Positions 9,223 through 18,162 of a DNA stretch of 64,000 nucleotides are shown here, piece after piece. How positions within the stretch are numbered: the first letter of the stretch is position 1; every line of letters starts with the position of its first letter. The notes beneath the pieces are model-generated. The model did no database searches. It saw only the letters and a list, made by a program, of their open reading frames with translations, and was not told the origin of the DNA. Origin of the DNA: Paramicrobacterium sp051513965 (GTDB lineage Bacteria; Actinomycetota; Actinomycetes; Actinomycetales; Microbacteriaceae); NCBI RefSeq assembly GCF_051513965.1, contig NZ_CP195847.1, forward strand, positions 1,984,001 through 2,048,000, in the 5' to 3' direction. Both the position numbers and the translations under genes were made by a program.

Positions 9223-10202
9223 TCGTCCTCCTCCACCGTCAGCCGGTCGTCGTGCATCGTCAGCCGCCCGACCTGCGCCAGCCGCCGCGCGCCGCCCTCC
9301 CGCTCCAGGTGGAGCACGAGGCCGATCGCGCTCACCGCCTGGCGTCCGATCGCCTCCGCCGTCATCCCGGCGAGTGCGCCGAGTGCTTCGAGCCGCGAGG
9401 GCACATCGCCCAGCGAATTCGCGTGCAGGGTGCCCGCACCGCCGTCGTGTCCCGTGTTCAGCGCGGCGAGCAGCTCGCGGATCTCAGCGCCCCGGCACTC
9501 CCCCAGCACGAGACGATCCGGCCGCATGCGCAGCGCCTCCCGGAGCAGCTGCTCGAGCCCGATGCGCCCCGCACCCTCCAGGTTCGCCTGCCGCGACTCC
9601 AGGGACACGACGTGCGGGTGGTCGATCCGCAGCTCAGCGACGTCTTCGATCGCGACGATGCGGTCGCGATGATCTGCCGTGCCGAGAAGCGCCGCGAGAA
9701 GCGTCGTCTTGCCGCTGCCGGCCGCGCCGGTCAGCAGGAGGTTCGTGCGTTCGGCGACGGCGTGCCGGAGCATCCTCACCCGGTCGTCACCGCCGAGCAT
9801 CCCCGTCTTCTCGAGTGCCGCCAGGTCGAGGCGGCCCGATCGCGGAACGCGGATCGACAGCAGAGTTCCCGTCGTCGAGACCGGTGGCAGCACGGCGTGC
9901 ACGCGGATGCCGCCGGGCAGCCGGACGTCGACGCACGGGGTCGCCTCGTCGATGTGCCGATTGCCGAGCGCGATGAGCCGGGTCGCGAGCGCGCGGAGCT
10001 CGTGTTCGCGGATGCTCCAGCCGTCGTCGCGCTGGAGCCCGTCTCCCCTGTCTGTCCAGAGCCCCGCGGCGCCGTTGACGACAATGTCCGTAACATCCGC
10101 GGCCGCGAGATAGGGGGCAAGAGGGCCGCAGCGCGCCGCGAGCTCGAGACGCGTCGCATCGCCGACGGGAGCGAACGAGGGTGCGGCGACGAAGGAGTCC
10201 AT
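9219..10202 (-). CDS. tadA: TadA/CpaF family pilus-assembly ATPase
   Basis: Secretion ATPase powering Flp pilus assembly. The 327-residue protein has the Walker A motif GAAGSGKTTLLAALL near residue 157 and the downstream DVAELRIDHPHVVSLE and LRMRPDRLVLGECRGAEI (Walker B/Asp box) segments. GHDGGAGTLHANS provides the His box. The N-terminal DVTDIVVNGAAGLWTDRG segment is the usual CpaF entry. It is first in the tadA-T2SSF operon, directly downstream of the 6C RNA locus. Confidence 0.93.
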   Translation of the reverse strand: MDSFVAAPSFAPVGDATRLELAARCGPLAPYLAAADVTDIVVNGAAGLWTDRGDGLQRDDGWSIREHELRALATRLIALGNRHIDEATPCVDVRLPGGIRVHAVLPPVSTTGTLLSIRVPRSGRLDLAALEKTGMLGGDDRVRMLRHAVAERTNLLLTGAAGSGKTTLLAALLGTADHRDRIVAIEDVAELRIDHPHVVSLESRQANLEGAGRIGLEQLLREALRMRPDRLVLGECRGAEIRELLAALNTGHDGGAGTLHANSLGDVPSRLEALGALAGMTAEAIGRQAVSAIGLVLHLEREGGARRLAQVGRLTMHDDRLTVEEDE

Positions 10203-10310
10203 GGCGGCGAGCTTAGGAGCGTCGCGGCGTCAGGGGCATCCCTCTCGCACCTCACTGTGGAGAAGATGAACTTCCGCGCAACTGTGGGCGACAAGCCGAC
10301 AGACGAGAGT

Positions 10311-10411
10311 TAAAAGAGGACGGCACCCATCGGGGGGAATGGGTGCCGTCACTGCAACGTCTCGATTGGGGGGAATCTGTGCGTTGCACGCCAGAATGAA
10401 GTTATTCGGCC
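10311..10411 (-). ncRNA. 6C small RNA
   Basis: On the minus strand two consecutive hairpins each expose exactly six cytosines in the loop, which defines the actinobacterial 6C RNA. The first has outer stem TGCAACG/CGTTGCA (10381-10387 with 10353-10359), an inner GATT/AATC stem and a CCCCCC loop. The second is a 12-bp perfect stem (10319-10330 with 10339-10350) around CCCCCC, followed by CTCTTTTA, so it also acts as the terminator. A plausible promoter has TATTAT at 10418-10423 and CTTGCG at 10441-10446, 17 bp apart, giving about 100 nt. In mycobacteria the 6C RNA (B11) regulates targets by pairing its C-rich loops with G-rich ribosome sites, and it lies beside the same Tad locus. Confidence 0.88.
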
Positions 10412-10592
10412 TGACTCATAATACGCATTTCTTATTCGAACGCAAGCGAAAAGTCCGCCAAATGGGGGACAGTTTTAATCATCGACCGTGAGGAGCCCTC
10501 ATCTGAGGGGAAAGTCACGATTTATCACGGTTCGGCCCCAACGAGTATTGTCAGAACGGAACGCCGACCGCAAAGGAGCGCAGAGCCCAACT

Positions 10593-12560
10593 ATGAACAC
10601 GCAGATCGATAACCTGCTCCACGAGAATCGTCAGTTCGCCCCCACTGAGGAGTTCGCGTCGAATGCTGTGGCACAGCCCTCGCTGTACGAGGAAGCCGCC
10701 GCCGACCGACTCGGGTTCTGGGCGAAGCAGGCTCGTGAGCTGATCACCTGGGAAACTCCCTTCACGAAGACCCTCGACTGGTCGAATCCGCCTTTCGCCA
10801 CCTGGTTTGACGACGGAACCCTCAATGTCGCCTACAACTGCCTCGACCGTCACGTCGAAGCGGGCAACGGCGACCGCGTCGCGATCTACTGGGAAGGCGA
10901 GCCCGGTGACACGCGTGAAATCACCTATGCCCAGCTGACCGAGGAGGTCAAGAAGGCCGCGAACGTCCTCACCGACCTCGGCATCGGCCACGGAGACCGC
11001 GTTGCGATCTACATGCCGATGATCCCCGAGGCCGTCATCTCGATGCTCGCCGTCGCGCGCATCGGCGCAATCCACTCCGTTGTCTTCGGGGGCTTCAGCT
11101 CCGACAGCCTCCGCTCGCGCATCGACGACGCCGAGGCCAAGCTCGTCATCACCGCAGACGGCGGATGGCGCAAAGGCAAGGTCTCGTCGCTGAAGCCCGC
11201 CGTCGATCAGGCCCTCGCTGGCAAGGACGGCGACACTCAGAAGACCGTCGAGCACGTGCTTGTCGTGAAGCGCGGCGAGAACGAGGTCGACTGGACAGAG
11301 GGACGCGACATCTGGTGGCACGACGTTGTGCCGTCGGCATCCTCTGACCACACCGCCCAGGCCTTCGAGGCGGAGAACCCGCTGTACATTCTCTACACCT
11401 CAGGAACGACCGGAAAGCCCAAGGGCATCCTCCACACCTCGGGTGGGTACCTCACGCAGGCGGCGTTCACGCACCGCAACGTGTTCGACCTGCACCCGGA
11501 GTCCGACGTGTTCTGGTGCACGGCCGACATCGGCTGGGTCACCGGACACACGTACGTCGTGTACGGCCCGCTCGCGAACGGCGCCACGCAGGTCATGTAC
11601 GAAGGCACCCCCGAGAGCCCGCACCAGGGCCGCTGGTGGGAGATCATCGAGAAGTACGGCGTCTCGATCTTCTATGCCGCACCGACCGCGATCCGCTCGT
11701 TCATGAAGATCGGCCGTCAGGTTCCGCAGGAGTTCGACCTCTCGTCGATCCGCGTGCTCGGATCGGTGGGTGAGCCCATCAACCCCGAGGCGTGGATGTG
11801 GTACCGCAACGTCATCGGCGGCGGCTCCGCGCCGATCGTCGACACGTGGTGGCAGACCGAGACCGGCGCGATCATGGTGTCGCCCCTGCCGGGCATCACC
11901 GCGACGAAGCCGGGCAGCGCGCAGGTCGCCCTGCCGGGGATTTCGATCACGGTGCTCGATGAGAGCGGAAACCCGGTCTCGAACGGCAACGGCGGCCTCC
12001 TCGTCATCGACGAGCCGTGGCCCGCGATGCTGCGCGGCATCTGGGGAGATCCGGAGCGCTACAAGGAGACCTACTGGGAGAAGTTCGGCGACAAGTACTT
12101 CGCCGGCGACGGCGCCCGGCTCGACGAGGACGGCGACGTGTGGCTGCTCGGCCGCGTGGACGACGTCATGAACATCTCGGGTCACCGTCTCTCCACCGCG
12201 GAGATCGAGTCGGCTCTCGTCGCGAACGAGATGGTGGCCGAGGCCGCCGTCGTCGGCGCAAGCGATGAGACCACCGGTCAGGCGGTCGTCGCGTTCGTGA
12301 TCATCAAGCAGAGCCACCTCGACGAGGCAGAGCAGATCGCCGACATCGCGAGCTCTCTGCGCAGCTGGGTCGGCGAGCAGATCGGGCCGATCGCGCGTCC
12401 GCGCGAGGTCTTCGTCGTCAACGAGCTGCCGAAGACCCGCTCGGGCAAGATCATGCGGCGCCTGCTGCGTGACCTCGCCGAGGGTCGCGAGGTCGGCGAC
12501 ACGACGACGCTGGCCGACACGATGGTGATGAAGGTCATCAGCGACCAGGTGCGCAGCTAG
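10593..12560 (+). CDS. acsA: acetyl-CoA synthetase
   Basis: AMP-forming acetate-CoA ligase (acetate + ATP + CoA to acetyl-CoA). The 655-residue length is normal. The core motif YTSGTTGKPKG lies near residue 266, WWQTETG near 415 and the acetylatable lysine in PKTRSGKIMRR near 613. I chose the ATG at 10593 because it is preceded by AAAGGAG and begins with a normal Acs N-terminus; an in-frame extension to 10488 lacks these. It is divergent from the 6C RNA and tadA, and a stem-loop terminator follows at 12578-12620. Confidence 0.96.
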   Translation: MNTQIDNLLHENRQFAPTEEFASNAVAQPSLYEEAAADRLGFWAKQARELITWETPFTKTLDWSNPPFATWFDDGTLNVAYNCLDRHVEAGNGDRVAIYWEGEPGDTREITYAQLTEEVKKAANVLTDLGIGHGDRVAIYMPMIPEAVISMLAVARIGAIHSVVFGGFSSDSLRSRIDDAEAKLVITADGGWRKGKVSSLKPAVDQALAGKDGDTQKTVEHVLVVKRGENEVDWTEGRDIWWHDVVPSASSDHTAQAFEAENPLYILYTSGTTGKPKGILHTSGGYLTQAAFTHRNVFDLHPESDVFWCTADIGWVTGHTYVVYGPLANGATQVMYEGTPESPHQGRWWEIIEKYGVSIFYAAPTAIRSFMKIGRQVPQEFDLSSIRVLGSVGEPINPEAWMWYRNVIGGGSAPIVDTWWQTETGAIMVSPLPGITATKPGSAQVALPGISITVLDESGNPVSNGNGGLLVIDEPWPAMLRGIWGDPERYKETYWEKFGDKYFAGDGARLDEDGDVWLLGRVDDVMNISGHRLSTAEIESALVANEMVAEAAVVGASDETTGQAVVAFVIIKQSHLDEAEQIADIASSLRSWVGEQIGPIARPREVFVVNELPKTRSGKIMRRLLRDLAEGREVGDTTTLADTMVMKVISDQVRS

Positions 12561-12577
12561 CGGTCGCACGCACGACA

Positions 12578-12620
12578 GACACGGACGCCGTGGGGCCGAG
12601 CGCCTCGCGGCATCCGTGTC
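12578..12620 (+). terminator. terminator after acsA
   Basis: Inverted repeat GACACGGACGCCG (12578-12590) pairs with CGGCATCCGTGTC (12608-12620) with one G-U position, followed by TTCTGTCT. It starts 18 bp after the acsA stop codon. Confidence 0.65.
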
Positions 12621-12665
12621 TTCTGTCTCAGCGCCGTGTCACCGCCCCATGCGATGATGGGCGCG

Positions 12666-13823
12666 ATGTTGAGGTTTCGAACTCTGAGCCGGGTCGCCGT
12701 GCTCGCCGCTGCTGTGCTGGGGCTCACCGCGTGCGCCGCGGGCGATGCCCCGAGCACGACGCAGACGCCTACCGGGCCCGCTTCTCCCACGGCGACGCCG
12801 AGTCCGACCGAGACGGCCGACGCCGTCGACCAGATGTCCCTTGAGCAGAAGGTCGCGCAGCTCTTCATGGTCGGCACTCCCGTCGAGGCTGTGAACGACA
12901 CGACGCTTGCCGCGGTCAAGGACGACGGTGTGGGCGGGCTCTTCCTGCACGGCCGCTCGAGTGCCGGGGTCGACGCCACCGCCGACCTCGTGACGCAGTT
13001 CACCGATGCCGCTTCCTCCGCGCTTCCGCTGTGGGTCGCGACCGATCAGGAGGGCGGCACCGTTCAGGTTCTCAGTGGACCGGGCTTCGATGACATGCCC
13101 TCCGCCGTTGAGCAGGGGCAGATGGATGCCGCTGACCTGCGCTCCGCAGCGGCGACGTGGGGCGACCAACTCGCCCGTGCGGGTATCACGATGAACCTCG
13201 GGCCGGTCGCGGACATCGTTCCGTCGGGCAGCGCGGCCACGAACCCGCCCATCGGCAAGCTGAACCGTCAGTACGGTGGAGACGCGGAGTCCGTCGCCGC
13301 GGGCGCGGGTGCCTTTGCGGACGGAATGCGCGATGCAGGCGTCATGCCGACGCTCAAGCACTTTCCCGGTCTCGGCTATGTGACGGGCAACACCGACTTC
13401 AGGTCCGGCGTGACCGACGACGTCGTCACCGCTGACGGTCCCGACGTCGAGCTGTATCGGACGCTTCTCGGCGAGGGACCGGCTGTCGTGATGATGTCGA
13501 CCGCGATCTACGCCAACATCGACACCAAGGTTCCTGCGGCCTTCTCCTCCACGGTCATCTCGCTGCTGCGCGACGATCTCGGCTTCGAGGGCGTCGTCAC
13601 GACGGACGATCTGAGCGCGGCCTCCCAGGTGAAGGCGTGGACGCCCGCAGAGCGTGCGACGACGGCGATCGACGCGGGCGTCGACCTGCTGCTGGTCTCC
13701 AGCGACCCGTCCGTCTACCCGGAGATGCGCGACGCCGTGATCGAGCGCGCGAAGAGCGATCCGGAGTTCGAGAAGAAGGTGGATGCCGCCGCACACCGCA
13801 TCGCGGAGGCGAAAGCCGGCTGA
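12666..13823 (+). CDS. GH3-family lipoprotein, beta-N-acetylhexosaminidase-like (NagZ/LpqI-like)
   Basis: Secreted lipoprotein with a lipobox LTAC (lipidated Cys near residue 23), a Thr/Pro/Ser-rich linker and a glycoside hydrolase family 3 N-terminal domain. VAQLFMVG, VATDQEGG, MNLGPVADI, TLKHFPGLG and GVVTTDDLSAAS (with the nucleophile Asp) are all visible. The family removes N-acetylglucosamine from muropeptides during wall recycling. The D-S/T-H of Gram-negative NagZ after KHFPGxG is not seen; here the sequence reads GNTDFRSG. The ATG at 12666 gives a proper signal peptide; earlier in-frame starts are poorer. Confidence 0.85.
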   Translation: MLRFRTLSRVAVLAAAVLGLTACAAGDAPSTTQTPTGPASPTATPSPTETADAVDQMSLEQKVAQLFMVGTPVEAVNDTTLAAVKDDGVGGLFLHGRSSAGVDATADLVTQFTDAASSALPLWVATDQEGGTVQVLSGPGFDDMPSAVEQGQMDAADLRSAAATWGDQLARAGITMNLGPVADIVPSGSAATNPPIGKLNRQYGGDAESVAAGAGAFADGMRDAGVMPTLKHFPGLGYVTGNTDFRSGVTDDVVTADGPDVELYRTLLGEGPAVVMMSTAIYANIDTKVPAAFSSTVISLLRDDLGFEGVVTTDDLSAASQVKAWTPAERATTAIDAGVDLLLVSSDPSVYPEMRDAVIERAKSDPEFEKKVDAAAHRIAEAKAG

Positions 13824-13830
13824 GACGACG

Positions 13831-13860
13831 GATGCCGCGGGGCAGAGTCCCCGCGGCATC
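13831..13860. terminator. bidirectional terminator between convergent genes
   Basis: Perfect 12-bp stem GATGCCGCGGGG / CCCCGCGGCATC with a 6-nt loop, between the GH3 lipoprotein and ridA, which converge here. No U-tract is seen on either side, as is common in actinobacteria. Confidence 0.6.
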
Positions 13861-13871
13861 CCTCATCAGAG

Positions 13872-14342
13872 TCAGGCGTAAGCGAGTACGAGCTCCACCT
13901 CGACGGGTGAGTCGAGCGGAAGCACGGCCACACCGACCGCCGAGCGGGCGTGCGCGCCGATGTCGCCGAAGACCTCGCCCAGCAGTTCGGACGCACCGTT
14001 GATGACACCGGGCTGGCCGGTGAAGGACGGGTCGCTTGCGACGAAGCCGACGACCTTCACGACCCGGGTCACGCGGTCGAGCGAGCCGATGACGCTCTCA
14101 GCCGCGGCAAGCGAGTTGAGCGCGCTCTGGCGAGCGTACTCCTTCGCGTCGGCTTCGGGCACCAGGCCGTGGCCGTCGCCGACCTTGCCGGTCGCGGGAA
14201 GCGCGCCGTCCACGAACGGCAGCTGACCCGAGGTGTAGACGAGACCATCGTTCTCGAGTGCGGGCACGTACGCCGCGACGGGCGCTGCGACAGTGGGAAG
14301 CTCCAGGCCGAGTTCGGCGAGGCGGTCAGCGATGCGCGACAT
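13872..14342 (-). CDS. RidA family protein
   Basis: A 156-residue RidA/YjgF/UK114 family protein. Members hydrolyse reactive enamine/imine intermediates, although this longer actinobacterial branch is less well characterised. LVYTSGQLPFVDG and the VEVELVLAYA ending fit the family. The ATG at 14342 overlaps the stop of the DUF4177 gene (TGATG). The same two-gene arrangement, a small DUF4177-like gene followed by ridA, occurs in mycobacteria (Rv3678A-Rv3678c region). Confidence 0.88.
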   Translation of the reverse strand: MSRIADRLAELGLELPTVAAPVAAYVPALENDGLVYTSGQLPFVDGALPATGKVGDGHGLVPEADAKEYARQSALNSLAAAESVIGSLDRVTRVVKVVGFVASDPSFTGQPGVINGASELLGEVFGDIGAHARSAVGVAVLPLDSPVEVELVLAYA

Positions 14343-14500
14343 CAGGCATCCTCCACCGGGCGCTTCAGGTAGGCGACGAGTCCGCCTTCGGGACCGGTCA
14401 CGACCTGAACGAGCTCCCATCCCTCGCTCCCCCAGTTGTTGAGGATCGCCGAGGTGTTGTGCACGATGAGCGGCGTCGTCAGATACTCCCACTTGGTCAT
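14342..14500 (-). CDS. DUF4177-like small protein
   Basis: A 52-residue protein preceded by an AGGAG ribosome site. MTKWEYLTTPLIVHN followed by NNWGSEGWELVQVV matches the DUF4177 pattern (W-E-Y near the start, then L-N-x-x-G-x-E-G-W-E-L-V). Its stop codon overlaps the ridA start by 1 bp, so the two are co-translated. Its function is unknown. Confidence 0.8.
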   Translation of the reverse strand: MTKWEYLTTPLIVHNTSAILNNWGSEGWELVQVVTGPEGGLVAYLKRPVEDA

Positions 14501-14600
14501 GAGACTCCTTGCAGTCGGGGGCCGATGTCGATGACAACGATCCAGTGAAGATCACGCACGCGTAGGCGGATTTTCAGAATCGTCACTTAGCATCGATCCT

Positions 14601-17159
14601 ATGCCTGAACAGAAACGAACGGCTAGAGGCGTGCTCGGAGGCCTGCTGGGCTTCATCGGCCTCAGCGCCGCAGCCGGAGTTCTCGTCACAGCAACGGTCA
14701 CCCCTGCCCTTGCCGTGACGGGCATGACAGCGAACAGCGCCATCGGCATCTTCGATGATCTTCCGGAGTATCTGGAGATCACGCCGCTGATGGAGAAGTC
14801 CAACATCTACGCCAAGGACGGCGACAAAGATGTTCTGCTCGCGAGCTTCTACGAGCAGAACCGCGTCGAGGTGCAGTGGGACGAGATCTCGCAGTATCTG
14901 AAGGATGCCGCGGTGTCCACGGAGGACAACCGGTATTACGAGCACGGCGGCATCGACCTCACCGGTACGCTTCGAGCGGTCGTCTCCAACCAGCTCGGCG
15001 AAGACACCCAGGGTGGCTCCTCGATCACGCAGCAGTACGTCAAGAACGTGCGCATTCAAAAGTGTGAGAGCGAGACCGACAACAAAGAGGACCTGAGCAA
15101 GTGCTACGACGAGGTCGCCGGTGTGCACTACTCGCGAAAGCTCAAGGAGATGCGTTACGCGATCGGCCTTGAGAAGCGGTACTCCAAAGACGAGATCCTC
15201 CGCGGCTACCTCAACATCTCAGGCTTCGGCGGCGTGATCTACGGCGTCGAGTCCGCCGCGAACTACTACTTCGGCACCACGGCGAAAGACGTGACGCTCG
15301 CGCAGGCGGCGACGATCATCGGCATAGTCAACAATCCGAACATGCTGCGCATCGACAAGCCCGACAACCCTGACAACGGGGAAGAGAACGGCTATGCCCT
15401 GACGAAGAAGCGACGGGACGTCGTGCTCAAGGCGATGCTCTTCTACGGCAAGATCACTCAGGAGCAGTACGACGAGGCGATCGAGACCGAGATCACGCCG
15501 AACATCACCCAACCCAAGGGCGGATGCGCGGCCGCGGGATCGAACGCGTACTTCTGTGATTACGTCACCAAGGTGATTGCGAACAATGAGACGTTCGGCA
15601 AGACCGCGGCGGAGAGGCTGTCGACGCTCAAGCGCGGTGGTCTCGACATCTACACGACCCTCGATCTGCGTCTGCAGAAGACCGAGGCGGATGCCCTGCA
15701 CGCGGCTGTTCCCTCGCACAAGGACGGCATGAAGCTCGGCGGCGTCGCGACGACCATTCAGCCGGGCACCGGCCGCATCCTCGCGATGACGCAGAACACC
15801 GCGTACTCCAACAACCCGGAGAAGGGCGCGGGGTACACGGCGGTGAATTACAACACCGACAAGGACTACGGCGGGTCGAGCGGTATGCAGCCGGGGTCGA
15901 CGTGGAAGACGATGGTGCTCGTCGAGTGGCTCCTGCAGGGGCACTCCATCAACGAGACCGTGAACGCGACACGACGCGACTTCCACTACCAGACCTGCGA
16001 TGGCCCCTCGAACTGGGCCCCGGGTCCGAAGAACGCCGGTGACGGCGGCGGTATGCCCGGCGGCATGTACACCGTTCAGAAGGGCATGACCCAGTCGATC
16101 AACACCGTGCTCGCCGCCATGGGCGAGAAGCTCGATCTCTGTGACATCGCCAACACGGCGGAGGCACTGGGAGCGCACAACGCGACCGGCGCCGACCTGA
16201 CGCACTACCCGACGACGCTCATCGGAACGTCGGAGGACACCATTGCGCCCCTGTCGATGGCGAACGCCTACGCGACGCTGGCCGCCGGTGGCAAGCACTG
16301 CGAGCCGCGCGCGATCGACAAGATCGTCAAGGCGGACGGCTCCGAGATGGAGGTTCCGGGCAAGTCCTGTGATCAGGCGATTCCCGAGAACGTCGCCGCG
16401 ACCGCTGTGCAGGCACTCACCAAGGTCATGACAGAAGGAACAGGCCGCGGGGGCAACCCATATGCAGGACCGATCTTCGGCAAGACGGGTACGACCGACG
16501 CATACAAAGACACCTGGCTCGTGACCTCCACGACCAAGGCCTCGAACGCGGTGTGGGTCGGTAACCTCACGAGCGGCAACTTCACGCCGATGAACCACAC
16601 GTGGATCAACGGCAAGCTCGGCAGCCAGATCAAGTTCGGTCTGACCCAGACGATCGCCGGAAAGACGTTCGAGCTCTACGGCGGAGATCCCTTCCCCGAA
16701 GCCGACAAGGACCTCACGAGACGCGTTCTGAAGAACGTGCCCGATGTCGTGGGCCAGTCCGTGGAAGACGCCACGCAGGCGCTGAAGGATGCCGGATTCG
16801 CCGTGACCGTCTCTGACGAGCAAGTCGATTCGACCGTCGAGGCCGGCAAGGTCGCGAGCACAGACCCTGCGGGAGGTGAGCGGATCAACGAGGGGTCGGC
16901 GGTGACGATCTATGTCAGCAACGGCAAGGGCAAATCTGTGCCCGATGTCACCGGGAAGTCCTATGACGATGCCCAGGATGCCCTCGAAGACGAAGGCTTC
17001 TCCGTGAAGCAGGCGGAGAAGTGCTCGCCGGACGGCAAGAAGGATACCGTCGTGAGCCAGGACCCGGGTGGCGGATCGACCGCGGCTGAAGGGTCGACCG
17101 TGACGCTGACTGTGGGCTGCGGCAACGGCGGCGACAAGGGCAAAGACAAAGACAACTGA
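14601..17159 (+). CDS. ponA2: bifunctional penicillin-binding protein with PASTA domains
   Basis: Class A PBP that polymerises and cross-links peptidoglycan outside the membrane. A short cytoplasmic N-terminus precedes a membrane anchor (residues ~10-35). The glycosyltransferase domain has EDNRYYEHGGID (Glu108) and GGSSITQQYVKN (138-149). The transpeptidase domain has STWK (Ser433, Lys436), SIN (499-501) and KTGTT (628-632). Two PASTA domains (about 715-845) precede a lysine/glycine-rich end. The PonA2-type order with the metallophosphoesterase next door matches Rv3682-Rv3683. Confidence 0.95.
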   Translation: MPEQKRTARGVLGGLLGFIGLSAAAGVLVTATVTPALAVTGMTANSAIGIFDDLPEYLEITPLMEKSNIYAKDGDKDVLLASFYEQNRVEVQWDEISQYLKDAAVSTEDNRYYEHGGIDLTGTLRAVVSNQLGEDTQGGSSITQQYVKNVRIQKCESETDNKEDLSKCYDEVAGVHYSRKLKEMRYAIGLEKRYSKDEILRGYLNISGFGGVIYGVESAANYYFGTTAKDVTLAQAATIIGIVNNPNMLRIDKPDNPDNGEENGYALTKKRRDVVLKAMLFYGKITQEQYDEAIETEITPNITQPKGGCAAAGSNAYFCDYVTKVIANNETFGKTAAERLSTLKRGGLDIYTTLDLRLQKTEADALHAAVPSHKDGMKLGGVATTIQPGTGRILAMTQNTAYSNNPEKGAGYTAVNYNTDKDYGGSSGMQPGSTWKTMVLVEWLLQGHSINETVNATRRDFHYQTCDGPSNWAPGPKNAGDGGGMPGGMYTVQKGMTQSINTVLAAMGEKLDLCDIANTAEALGAHNATGADLTHYPTTLIGTSEDTIAPLSMANAYATLAAGGKHCEPRAIDKIVKADGSEMEVPGKSCDQAIPENVAATAVQALTKVMTEGTGRGGNPYAGPIFGKTGTTDAYKDTWLVTSTTKASNAVWVGNLTSGNFTPMNHTWINGKLGSQIKFGLTQTIAGKTFELYGGDPFPEADKDLTRRVLKNVPDVVGQSVEDATQALKDAGFAVTVSDEQVDSTVEAGKVASTDPAGGERINEGSAVTIYVSNGKGKSVPDVTGKSYDDAQDALEDEGFSVKQAEKCSPDGKKDTVVSQDPGGGSTAAEGSTVTLTVGCGNGGDKGKDKDN

Positions 17160-18118
17160 TGGGTAGCCGGTCGTTGCGCTTCGCCGGTGGTGCGGTGGCG
17201 GCTGCCGCCGCCGCGGGCCTTGGCGCGTTCGCGTGGGGTTCGCTCGTCGAGCGTCGGATGTTCACGCTGCGCAAGGAGACCGTGCCGGTGCTTCCGCCCG
17301 GCGCGGAGACCATCCGAGTGCTGCATCTCTCCGACCTGCACATGGCACCGTGGCAGCGTGACAAGCAGCGCTGGGTCTCGGGTCTGCGGGACCTCAAGCC
17401 TGACCTGATCGTAAGCACGGGAGACAACCTCGGGCACGAGGACGGCATCGAGGGCATCCGCCGAGCGATGGAGACCTTCCGAGGCATCCCCGGTGTTCAC
17501 GTGCACGGATCGAACGACTACTTCGGTCCGCTGCGCAAGAACTGGCTGCGCTACTTCCAGAGCCACACGGGAGGCATCCCTCCCCGTGAGCCCAACCTCG
17601 ACACCGACGCACTCGACCGCTTCTTCGAGGGGACGCTCGGCTGGCTGAACCTCAACAACGCGGTGGGTTCCCTTGACGTGAACGGAACGACGCTGGACTT
17701 CTTCGGCGTCGACGATCCGCACATCCACCGCGATCGCATGGACATTCTCACGGGACTGATCGACGATCTGCGCGACGACCAGTCACTCGAGAGCGACGAC
17801 GTCTCGCGTCATGTGTCCATCGGGGTCGCCCACGCGCCGTACCAGCGGGTGCTGAATGCGTTCGTCACGAACGGGGCGCAGCTGATTCTCGCGGGGCACA
17901 CGCACGGCGGTCAGGTCTGCGTTCCAGGCTACGGCGCTCTCGTGACCAATTGCGACATTCCGCGGTCGAAGGTCAAGGGGCTCTCGGTGTGGACGCATGC
18001 GCTGCGCTCGTCGTTCCTCAACGTGTCAGCGGGGCTCGGAACCTCGATCTATGCGCCCGTGCGCTTCGCGTGCCGCCCGGAGGCGACGCTGCTGAAACTG
18101 GTCGCCTCACAAGTCTGA
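17159..18118 (+). CDS. membrane-anchored metallophosphoesterase
   Basis: A 319-residue calcineurin-like phosphoesterase. An N-terminal hydrophobic segment (GAVAAAAAAGLGAFAWGSL) anchors it. The metal-binding motifs are LHLSDLHMAP (DxH), STGDNLG (GDxxx), HGSNDY (GNxx-like, here GSND) and ILAGHTHGGQVCVPGYG (GHxH). Substrate unknown. Its start overlaps the ponA2 stop by 1 bp, so it is probably co-expressed and may act on an envelope substrate. Confidence 0.9.
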   Translation: MGSRSLRFAGGAVAAAAAAGLGAFAWGSLVERRMFTLRKETVPVLPPGAETIRVLHLSDLHMAPWQRDKQRWVSGLRDLKPDLIVSTGDNLGHEDGIEGIRRAMETFRGIPGVHVHGSNDYFGPLRKNWLRYFQSHTGGIPPREPNLDTDALDRFFEGTLGWLNLNNAVGSLDVNGTTLDFFGVDDPHIHRDRMDILTGLIDDLRDDQSLESDDVSRHVSIGVAHAPYQRVLNAFVTNGAQLILAGHTHGGQVCVPGYGALVTNCDIPRSKVKGLSVWTHALRSSFLNVSAGLGTSIYAPVRFACRPEATLLKLVASQV

Positions 18119-18162
18119 CGCTTCCGGCGCACCATGGCGTTCTCCGCCGGGAGTCTGTTCGG

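Noticed and set aside
10388..10423. Plus-strand acsA promoter around CATAAT at 10417-10422
   Set aside because: No -35 at suitable spacing; the same bases fit the minus-strand 6C RNA promoter better.
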